Below, piece by piece: positions 1-6,615 of a DNA stretch of 15,072 bases (position 1 is the first letter of the stretch; every line of letters begins with the position of its first letter). This DNA comes from Elusimicrobia bacterium RIFOXYB2_FULL_49_7 (lineage in GTDB: Bacteria > Fibrobacterota > OXYB2-FULL-49-7), in the NCBI GenBank assembly GCA_001800515.1, contig MGVN01000031.1, positions 1-15,072 of the forward strand, in the 5' to 3' direction. The notes beneath the pieces are model-generated. The model did no database searches. It saw only the letters and a list, made by a program, of their open reading frames with translations, and was not told where the DNA came from. Position numbers and translations under genes: made by a program.

Positions 1-2
1 GC

Positions 3-257
3 GACATAACCGCCATCGGCATGATCAAGGAATTCAAGAAGCGCGGGTTGCGCATCCCTGAGGATATCGCGGTGGTAGGGTACGATGACGTGCCGGCTGC
101 TGAGGTGGTTGAGCCGGCCCTGACCACGGTTCGCCAGCCCAAGCTTGAGATGGGAGACTTGGCCATCAATCTTATTATCGACAAAATTGAAAAAGGAGAC
201 GATGTCTTGGTTCATCGGGAACTGCCCGCCAAATTCATTATCCGAGAATCAGCTTGA
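3..257 (+). CDS. LacI/PurR-family transcriptional regulator, C-terminal fragment (5' end outside window)
   Basis: The last 84 residues of a LacI-type repressor are open at the left edge in the frame beginning at base 3. The fragment covers the end of the periplasmic-binding-protein-like sensor domain. It contains the family hallmarks [15 protein letters not shown] and a terminal [11 protein letters not shown] strand, in their usual order and spacing. Such proteins bind operator DNA through an N-terminal helix-turn-helix (not in this window) and respond to a small ligand, often a sugar or nucleobase; the ligand cannot be read from this part. The TGA stop at 255-257 overlaps the ATG of the next gene, so the two are probably translated from one message. 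An internal ATG at 21 is not the real start, because the homologous sequence continues upstream of it. Confidence 0.93.
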   Translation, partial: DITAIGMIKEFKKRGLRIPEDIAVVGYDDVPAAEVVEPALTTVRQPKLEMGDLAINLIIDKIEKGDDVLVHRELPAKFIIRESA

Positions 258-430
258 TGGTGGCCTTAATGTCCAAACTACTGTTACTCGGGCTTTTGAT
301 CTTTTATTTTATCAAAGTGCTCTTCCCGAAACGGAAGGAGGGAGCGGTTGGCAAGAAAAAGCGGGAGCGAATCCGGACAGACGGATTATCCGTTAAAGAT
401 GCTGACTTTACGGAATTTAAAGGAGAATAA
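257..430 (+). CDS. Small single-pass membrane protein (57 aa)
   Basis: ATG at 257-259 overlaps the preceding TGA (TGATG), an arrangement typical of translational coupling; the stop is TAA at 428-430. The product has one hydrophobic helix near the N-terminus (about residues 8-23), followed by a strongly basic juxtamembrane stretch (KRKEG, KKKRERIR) and an acidic tail ending DADFTEFKGE. By the positive-inside rule the tail would be cytoplasmic. Many bacteria have small membrane proteins with one helix, a basic linker and a terminal D-A-D/E-[FY]-x-[ED] motif, and this resembles them, but I cannot assign a function. The case for a real gene rests on the overlap, the clean membrane and charge layout, and the lack of any competing frame. 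No strong ribosome binding site is present. Confidence 0.7.
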   Translation: MVALMSKLLLLGLLIFYFIKVLFPKRKEGAVGKKKRERIRTDGLSVKDADFTEFKGE

Positions 431-440
431 TGCTTTCCGT

Positions 441-470
441 TTGATTTTTTAAACTTCAACTTAATAATTT
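441..470 (+). promoter_or_regulatory. Weak candidate sigma70-like promoter ahead of the MuF-like gene
   Basis: The 47-bp gap 431-477 is AT-rich. TTGATT (441-446) lies 18 bp before TAATTT (465-470), which would start transcription very close to the ATG at 478 and give a nearly leaderless mRNA. A TATAAT (474-479) also overlaps the start codon but has no sensible -35. The match is weak and such AT-rich strings are common, so this is only a candidate. Confidence 0.2.
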
Positions 471-477
471 GTTTATA

Positions 478-1053
478 ATGGAAATAGTTGTTGCTGCTGT
501 TATTATCGTAGGACTCATTATTGCAGCATTCTACATCAGTCTCCAAAAAAAAGGGGGCGATGAAGAGGTGTCCATGCCGAGTATTCATGCCAGCGGAATC
601 TATTCGGTCATCCGGATGTCCCCGCGTGCGAACCTTCATCCCGCCAAACCGACAGTCGAAACGATGCGTCGCCTGCTCGACTCCGTGGAACGGGATTCAA
701 ACGGGAAATCGCTTACAGCGGAAAGCCGTGCTGCACTGCTCCTTGCCTATGAGGCGGATTTGGAAAAATGCGTCAAGTTGGTGGAGGAAAGCGATGGCAT
801 CGGTGTTCAGCGTTATCTTATCCATGCGGACGGACCTGAAGGCCGTTGTGCCCATCTTTCCGGCGACCGTTATTTCATCACACGAGAGGACATTTATCGT
901 CATCCCGAATTGCTGCCCCCCTATTATCCGGGATGTACCTGTCGATTGATACCGGAATCCCAATGGAAGCGTGCTGTTGACCTTGAACATTTTAATCTGA
1001 AAGTGCCGGATCGTTTTTATTTACCGCATTTTCCCGACGCCAGCCAACCTTAA
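478..1053 (+). CDS. Membrane-anchored protein with MuF-like Cys/His motif (191 aa)
   Basis: The protein starts with a hydrophobic helix (residues 2-20) that looks like an uncleaved membrane anchor, followed by a KK pair and a soluble domain. In the soluble part, about residues 113-159, the pattern C124-A-H126-L-S-G-D ... LPPYYPGC153-T-C155-RLIP closely resembles the C-terminal motif of phage Mu gpF-type (MuF) head proteins, usually written C-x(2)-C/H ... DG ... PP-[LY]-HP-x-C-R-C-x-L-x-P. That similarity is seen by eye and was not tested by profile search. The region before it is helical and charged (about residues 57-105). No phage structural genes flank it; neighbours are a small membrane protein upstream and a PorV-like protein 18 nt downstream. 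I chose ATG 478; a TTG at 469 would add three residues. Neither has a Shine-Dalgarno. The function is unknown; metal binding by the Cys/His cluster is plausible. Confidence 0.8.
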   Translation: MEIVVAAVIIVGLIIAAFYISLQKKGGDEEVSMPSIHASGIYSVIRMSPRANLHPAKPTVETMRRLLDSVERDSNGKSLTAESRAALLLAYEADLEKCVKLVEESDGIGVQRYLIHADGPEGRCAHLSGDRYFITREDIYRHPELLPPYYPGCTCRLIPESQWKRAVDLEHFNLKVPDRFYLPHFPDASQP

Positions 1054-1071
1054 CCGTTGTCCCTACTTCTT

Positions 1072-3282
1072 ATGATGAAAACCATTCTTCCGTTCGTGCT
1101 GCTTCTTTCCGTCCTGTTATATGGGCCGGTTTACCCGGTGGCCCAGGCCGCTCTGCCCACCTTGCTTTTAGCGCCCGGTGCCCGCGCCACAGGGATGGGT
1201 GAAGCATATGTCGCCCTGTCGGACGATGTGTATGCCACCTACTACAATCCGGGTGCTCTCGGGCTGAATCCTCTGTCCAATTATTGGAAAAGTCATCGTT
1301 TTCCTTCCGATGTGACGCTGGTTTGCATAGCAGCTAAAAACAAGCTTTTTTTTGCTGAGAAGCCGGCCATCTGGGCTGCTTCGCAGAGCGGGGTGTTTAA
1401 ATACGACGGTACCCAGTGGCTTGACTATGAAATTTATTTTCTGGAGCAAAATGAAACTATCGACAAAGTGGTCAAACGCTATTTATCGCTCGGGGACTCG
1501 CCTTCCGAAGAAACCGCGCTTCAGGAGGCGGTTAAAACGGTCAAGGCCTTGAACCGGATTGAAACCACGGAAGATGAGGAAGGATTGCCTGATTTCAAGA
1601 TGCCTTTTACCATTGCCTTGAAAGGGGTAAAAATCATCTGTCTGGCCGCGGATCCCAGCAATAAACTCTATGTGGGGACCGAAAGCGGGCTTTATTTTTA
1701 TAACGGTGCCAAATGGAAAATGTACAATACCCTGGACGGACTTCCTTCGGACCGCATTCTCTGTGTCAATGCGGATGACGAGGTATGGGTAGGAACGGAT
1801 AAAGGGGCCGCGCGATTTTCCGGCGGCAAGTGGCGCCCGCTGCCGACTGCTGAGGCTACGGGCAGCGATACGGTGACGGTTATCGCTGCCGGCGGCGCCG
1901 GAACGATATGGATTGGAACCTTGAACGGTCTGATCCGGAAAAAGGGAAAAAGCCTCTCCGTCTACGATTCTACAAATGGGCTCCTGGACAATCGGGTGGT
2001 CGGTGTTGCGCTTGACAAAGACCGGAATACCTGGGTGGCCACGCAGAGCGGTGTGTCGCGCTACAAACTTAAATCGTGGAAGAAATACCGGATGGAGGAT
2101 AATGAGGTCTATACCGTTAAAGTCGATTCGCGGGACTATATTTGGGTGGGCACGCGCAAAGGCGCCCTCCGGTACGATAAGGGCAAGACCACCTTCAAGC
2201 AGGGACGTGAAGTGACCAAAGGAGAGGGGTGGAAGCATTTTCACAGTCAGAATGGATTATTGTCCGATAAAGTAACGGATATCATCTCCCAAGAAAAGGA
2301 TGTTTGGTTTCTCACGGATAAGGGACTGTGCAGTTATGATAAAGCCGAGCGTGAGATCGGCGCCTTTTGGGAAAATCTGTTACCGGAATTCGGGCTGAAA
2401 GACCTGTACCATCTTTACTTTACAGCCACCTGGCCTACCGAAGACTGGGGCACGCTGGGCGGATTTGTCAAATACGTTTCGTTCGGTGAAAACGAATGGC
2501 GTGACGAGGTGGGCCGGTTATTGGGAACCTTCCGTTCCTACGATCTTTTCATGGGACTTTGTTACGGTACTAATTTCGGAGACAATATCGGCGTCGGTGT
2601 AACCCCTAAGTTTATTTACAGCAAGTTGGCCGATGTTCCCGTGGGCAATGAAAACCGTAAAGGCATTGCTAATTCTTTTGCCGTGGACGTGGGATACAAG
2701 CAACGCGATATCGTTAAATCCCTGGATCTGGGCGTTACTTTACAGAATATGGGGCCGGATATCGTTTATATCGATCAGAACCAGAAGGATCCCATTCCCT
2801 TCAGTATCAAAGCCGGGGTCGTCTGGCGGGCCATTGATGATCCCATCCATAATCTCAAACTCCTCTTCGACATAAACCGGGAACTCATCCGTCGCCGGGA
2901 TGATGATGCCAGCATCAAGGAGCAGGGTGGCGAGTCCATGCCGCCGGACGCTTTTTGGAAGGCGATTGTCACCTCCTGGCTCGACGAATCATTCAGCGAG
3001 GAGATTGCGCAGATTGTCTTTTCGCTCGGTACCGAGTATTGGTACAGTAATTTCATCGCCTTTCGTTTCGGGACCATGTACGACAAAGCGGGCAGCCGGG
3101 GTGAATTTACTTTCGGCCTTGGCATCAATTACGGAAATATTCATTTTGATGGTTCCTATATCGTGGGCACGCCCTTTGTGGATCGCTATCTTCTCGGCAA
3201 CGTGTTACCGGGATATGAATTTGACGACGAAGGCTCTGCCCGGAATAAACAGCTCCGCTTATCCACTATTTTCATGTTTTAA
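1072..3282 (+). CDS. PorV/PorQ-like outer-membrane protein with inserted seven-repeat propeller
   Basis: A signal peptide (about residues 1-26, ending AQA) is followed by the PorV/PorQ opening: LLLAPGARATGMGEAYVALS and then YYNPGALGL. The frame then leaves the family for about 350 residues holding seven copies of an [IVL]-[WY]-[VIA]-x-[TS]-x-x-G motif, the signature of the two-component-regulator (Reg_prop) propeller, with the first at residue 100 and the last at residue 411. Seven copies fit one closed propeller. The first blade carries a long loop (about 60-70 residues) with a charged helical stretch. From about residue 448 a PorV-like beta-barrel resumes (FTATWPTEDWGTLGGFVKY, NFGDNIGVGVTPKFIY, LGVTLQNMG) and runs to a terminal STIFMF, an outer-membrane C-terminus. 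PorV proteins are FadL-like barrels that deliver T9SS cargo; PorQ-type homologues are less well understood. The next gene encodes a protein with a T9SS sorting domain, six bases downstream. I chose ATG 1072; ATG 1075 is equally possible, and TTG 1057 is less likely. Confidence 0.88.
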   Translation: MMKTILPFVLLLSVLLYGPVYPVAQAALPTLLLAPGARATGMGEAYVALSDDVYATYYNPGALGLNPLSNYWKSHRFPSDVTLVCIAAKNKLFFAEKPAIWAASQSGVFKYDGTQWLDYEIYFLEQNETIDKVVKRYLSLGDSPSEETALQEAVKTVKALNRIETTEDEEGLPDFKMPFTIALKGVKIICLAADPSNKLYVGTESGLYFYNGAKWKMYNTLDGLPSDRILCVNADDEVWVGTDKGAARFSGGKWRPLPTAEATGSDTVTVIAAGGAGTIWIGTLNGLIRKKGKSLSVYDSTNGLLDNRVVGVALDKDRNTWVATQSGVSRYKLKSWKKYRMEDNEVYTVKVDSRDYIWVGTRKGALRYDKGKTTFKQGREVTKGEGWKHFHSQNGLLSDKVTDIISQEKDVWFLTDKGLCSYDKAEREIGAFWENLLPEFGLKDLYHLYFTATWPTEDWGTLGGFVKYVSFGENEWRDEVGRLLGTFRSYDLFMGLCYGTNFGDNIGVGVTPKFIYSKLADVPVGNENRKGIANSFAVDVGYKQRDIVKSLDLGVTLQNMGPDIVYIDQNQKDPIPFSIKAGVVWRAIDDPIHNLKLLFDINRELIRRRDDDASIKEQGGESMPPDAFWKAIVTSWLDESFSEEIAQIVFSLGTEYWYSNFIAFRFGTMYDKAGSRGEFTFGLGINYGNIHFDGSYIVGTPFVDRYLLGNVLPGYEFDDEGSARNKQLRLSTIFMF

Positions 3283-3288
3283 TCGAGC

Positions 3289-6200
3289 ATGAAATATCCC
3301 TTCTTGACGCTCCTTCTTGGTCTGAGCCTTTGGGTCGGTGTTCAGCGTGTTTTTGCCGTTGATACGCTCAAGGTTGTGGCGGTCATGATGGAATTCCAAA
3401 AGGATGGGCAAAACGACAATACAACGGGTGACGGGCAATTCGACAGCGATTCCAGTTATACCCTGGACAATATCAATCACAATAAGGAGTATTTTGAAAA
3501 CCAGTTGGAATTCGTAAAGAATTATTTCCTCTTTGCCTCTGATTCCAACCTCATCATCCAATATACGGTTATTGATCAGGGGGATGGCATTTACAACCAT
3601 CTTACCTTGCCGGCCAAGATGAAGCATTATCGCATTCCGGCCAAACAGGATAAGGAATCCTATGATGAATTCAACCTTCGGTTGAATCAGGGTATCATGG
3701 CCTTTTCCATGGATGCTCTTAGAAAGGTGACGGGTGAGGGGTTGCTTGATTCGGGTAAGACTTATCCTGCCGATAATAATGATTCATTGCGAGTTGATGA
3801 CAGCACCCTGGTTCTCATCTTTCATGCGGGTGCGACCCAACTTACAGACGGCGGACTTTATGGCAGTTTGGGAGCGGACACACCGAGCGATATTATTGAC
3901 AGCTACATTTCTCCACAGGATTTCAAGGCTTTCGACGGCATGGTTTATCATGACGATGCCACCACGGTCAGACTGTCCTTTGACAAAAAAAAAGGGAAAG
4001 GATGCGGTGTTTTTTCAAAAGATTCTACCTATTTCTTTCAAAAACTCATGATGTCTCCGGAAACCGCCAGTCAGGACGGTCTGAATTTCGGTATCCACGG
4101 CATCATCATCAACCAGATCGGCCGTGCCATGGGATTACCCGATCTTTGGAACACCAAGGAAGGCATCTCTGCTGTCGGCGGTTTTTGTCTCATGGATGTG
4201 GCGGGATACAATACCTATAACGGGTTCATTCCGGTCTTGCCGTCAGCTTGGTGCCGTGTCCAATTAGGCTGGGTGAAGAATCCCATTGTGGCACAGCCGG
4301 ATTCCAACGGTCTGGCGGAGTATCATTTGGCTTCCACCCATGTGGGCAACGGTGACAATGAAATCATAAAAATCCCCTTATCTTCCAGTGAATATCTGCT
4401 GTTGGAAAACCGGCAGTATCTTCCCTATCGCACGGATTCGATGATTGTTAAGACCGCGGCAGGGGACTCTTTTTCCTATGATTTATATGATACCACCTAC
4501 GGCGGCCCCTGGGTGGAAATGTTTTCGGATTCACTTTGCCTGGATGATTCCTGCCATCACCGTCGACAAAATGATCGCAAAGCGCATGGACGTATGGTGT
4601 CCGCCAATAGCTATGATGTCGGCTTGCCCGGATTCGGCGTCCTGGTCTGGCATGTGGATGAGACCGTCATCCGTGCTCATCTGGAAGAGGATATGGTCAA
4701 TGCCAATACGGATCGTCGCGGAGTCAACTTGGTCGAAGCGGATGGTATAGAAGATATCGGCGTGGCTCTATCCAATTTAATTGAAACCATCTATCTTTAC
4801 GGCGGGCCTGAGGATTTCTTTCCGCACAAAGAGTATGCGGACAACCGTTATGTCAATACCTTGCTTCCTTATAACCGCGCCAACCGTTTTTTCGGTACGC
4901 AGACTAATACCGGCGGGTATACGGGTATCACGATTACCATTGATACTCTTCAAGGATTATCCAAACAACAGAAATATCTGAACACAGCCGCTTATCAGTT
5001 GGGCCATACCCAGCGTATCGGCCTTTTTGCGGCCGATTCTTTTAAGATTACCGTTTCCTGGACTCCCAATCAGGGTGCTTGGCCGAAAATCGTAGATTCA
5101 ACGACTGCTTCGACGCATGTGGTGTCACGGGGTGATACCCTTTTCATGGTGACCGATAGCGGAGTGATTTTTAAATACCGAGCGGATGGAACCTTTCTTA
5201 ATGCTGACTCCACAGTGGATTCCACCTTGAACAAAAAGGGGTTTCGATGCCCCAGTTCCTTTTCTGTGGGAGATGACGGATTTTATTTTGGTATTTTGGA
5301 TTCCCTTCGCACCGCGACCATTTTAGTGCGATATCAACCTAATTCGTTTGTCATGTTGGATACCTTATTGCAGGACACCCTATCGACCTCTATTGCACTC
5401 CTTGTCGGTGATACACTGATTTTTGGGACAAAACAGGGAAGACTTTATAAAGCGGCCCGGAGTTTTGATTCGGCTCTTGTGTTGTCCGCAGGCCATCCGG
5501 TGACTGCGTTTGCCGTAAATGGAACGACATTCATAGCGGCTTGCAACGGGAAAGTGTATCAAGGCGCAACCACGACGATGGTATCGTCTGTCACCGTTAC
5601 GCCCGCCGGACTGATCGGCACGGATTGGCGTTTGGCCGGGGGTAATGTCTGGCCGGATAAGGCCGGAATGGAATGGGTCATCTGTGATGCAGCGGGTCAT
5701 GTTACCCTTTTGGATAACGAGTTACGCAACCTGCCCGGTTGGCCCGTAAAAATAGACAGTCGGGCAGTGCTGTCTCCGGCGCTGGGGGATGTGGATGGCG
5801 ATGGCCGGTTGGATGTGGTTCTGCCTGGAAATAATAAGGTTTATGCCATTAATTATACCGGAACCTTTCTCTCTCATTGGCCTTTTATTGCGGATACCCG
5901 CACGTCTCTGGGCCAGTTTACATCTTCTGCTTCCCTGTTCGATCTGGATGGCAATCATCGCATGGAAATTTTTGTACCCGCCCCGAATGGTAATATCCTG
6001 ATATTGGAAGGGGATGGCCGGATGTATGAATTCACGGCCGGTGCCAAGGTGCTAAACCGTTCTCTGCCACTCGGCGGCAAGAGTGCGGTTTCCTGTGTGG
6101 TTCGTAACCTGGATCAGGATAGTTCGAATACCGCCCCTCATGAGGAGATGGAAGTCTTTGCGCTGAACGGCAACGGGGTTTTAAGTTGTTTTGCGTTGCC

Positions 6201-6579
6201 GACCAGCCGTGGGTATGGTGCAGGCTGGGAGTGTGAAGGCGGTTCGTATAAACGGCATTACATGTATTCAGGCAAAACGCCTCAAGCCATATCTACGGCA
6301 TCTTCTCTTGAGGTGGACACTCTTTTTACCTGCCCCAATCCGGCCCGTCGTGTGAATCAGATCACAATCAAATACCGATTATCAAAAGCAACGGCCTCAG
6401 TGGGTGTGAAATTGTTTAATTCCATGGGGGATTTGATTCTGGATAAAAAGGGGTTGCCGAACTTTTCCCTATGGAACCATTATGTTCTGGATATTTCCAA
6501 ACTGGCCCCAGGCATGTACACCCTGAAGCTTGAGGCAGGGGATGCCTTCCGGTTTACCAAACTGGGGGTTATCCGGTAG
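3289..6579 (+). CDS. M6 (immune inhibitor A)-like secreted protein with degenerate zinc site, FG-GAP repeats and T9SS sorting domain
   Basis: The signal peptide is residues 1-23 (ending VFA). Residues 25-560 follow the M6 peptidase layout: LKVVAVMMEF at the start, the GLPDLW / GGFCLMDVAGYN region, YLLLENRQY (E373, R375) and LPGFGVLVWHVDE (H455). The catalytic helix reads N275-Q276-I-G-R279-A-M-G-L-P-D285 where active M6 enzymes have H-E-x-x-H-x-x-G-x-x-D. Two zinc histidines and the catalytic glutamate are therefore replaced, while Gly and the final Asp stay. This predicts no zinc proteolysis. About residues 575-1000 look like a beta-propeller and include two FG-GAP/VCBS calcium-type motifs, DVDGDGRLD (834-842) and DLDGNHRME (885-893). 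Residues 1015-1096 (CPNPARRVNQ ... LAPGMYTLKL ... KLGVIR) form a type A T9SS sorting domain. The product is therefore probably exported across the outer membrane by a T9SS. The gene follows the PorV-like gene by six bases and is surely co-transcribed with it. Confidence 0.92.
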   Translation: MKYPFLTLLLGLSLWVGVQRVFAVDTLKVVAVMMEFQKDGQNDNTTGDGQFDSDSSYTLDNINHNKEYFENQLEFVKNYFLFASDSNLIIQYTVIDQGDGIYNHLTLPAKMKHYRIPAKQDKESYDEFNLRLNQGIMAFSMDALRKVTGEGLLDSGKTYPADNNDSLRVDDSTLVLIFHAGATQLTDGGLYGSLGADTPSDIIDSYISPQDFKAFDGMVYHDDATTVRLSFDKKKGKGCGVFSKDSTYFFQKLMMSPETASQDGLNFGIHGIIINQIGRAMGLPDLWNTKEGISAVGGFCLMDVAGYNTYNGFIPVLPSAWCRVQLGWVKNPIVAQPDSNGLAEYHLASTHVGNGDNEIIKIPLSSSEYLLLENRQYLPYRTDSMIVKTAAGDSFSYDLYDTTYGGPWVEMFSDSLCLDDSCHHRRQNDRKAHGRMVSANSYDVGLPGFGVLVWHVDETVIRAHLEEDMVNANTDRRGVNLVEADGIEDIGVALSNLIETIYLYGGPEDFFPHKEYADNRYVNTLLPYNRANRFFGTQTNTGGYTGITITIDTLQGLSKQQKYLNTAAYQLGHTQRIGLFAADSFKITVSWTPNQGAWPKIVDSTTASTHVVSRGDTLFMVTDSGVIFKYRADGTFLNADSTVDSTLNKKGFRCPSSFSVGDDGFYFGILDSLRTATILVRYQPNSFVMLDTLLQDTLSTSIALLVGDTLIFGTKQGRLYKAARSFDSALVLSAGHPVTAFAVNGTTFIAACNGKVYQGATTTMVSSVTVTPAGLIGTDWRLAGGNVWPDKAGMEWVICDAAGHVTLLDNELRNLPGWPVKIDSRAVLSPALGDVDGDGRLDVVLPGNNKVYAINYTGTFLSHWPFIADTRTSLGQFTSSASLFDLDGNHRMEIFVPAPNGNILILEGDGRMYEFTAGAKVLNRSLPLGGKSAVSCVVRNLDQDSSNTAPHEEMEVFALNGNGVLSCFALPTSRGYGAGWECEGGSYKRHYMYSGKTPQAISTASSLEVDTLFTCPNPARRVNQITIKYRLSKATASVGVKLFNSMGDLILDKKGLPNFSLWNHYVLDISKLAPGMYTLKLEAGDAFRFTKLGVIR

Positions 6580-6594
6580 TTCTTTTCAGACCGC

Positions 6595-6607
6595 ACTATT
6601 TAATAGT
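6595..6607. promoter_or_regulatory. Perfect 13-bp AT-rich palindrome upstream of 6616 gene
   Basis: ACTATT-T-AATAGT is a perfect inverted repeat (6-bp arms, 1-base centre) in the 36-bp gap between two genes of the run, followed by TTTT and ending eight bases before the ATG at 6616. It could be an operator, part of a promoter for the last gene (TAATAG at 6601-6606 sits about 10 bp before the ATG), or a weak hairpin. The arms are short and AT-rich, so chance is a real alternative. Confidence 0.25.
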
Positions 6608-6615
6608 TTTTAACA

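Noticed and set aside
418..444. AGGAG four bases before an ATG at 430 that overlaps the TAA of the small membrane gene; possible leader peptide
   Set aside because: The frame is only four codons (ATG CTT TCC GTT TGA) and the AGGAG bases are also the Lys-Gly-Glu codons of the upstream protein, so chance is more likely.
478..1053. Prophage remnant suggested by the MuF-like motif
   Set aside because: No other phage gene, integrase or attachment repeat is visible, and the gene is packed among envelope genes with an N-terminal membrane helix.
1483..2244. 253-codon minus-strand frame opposite the propeller part of the PorV-like gene
   Set aside because: The opposite frame has clear repeats and a signal peptide; this one has no recognisable motif and is a shadow of a repetitive coding sequence.
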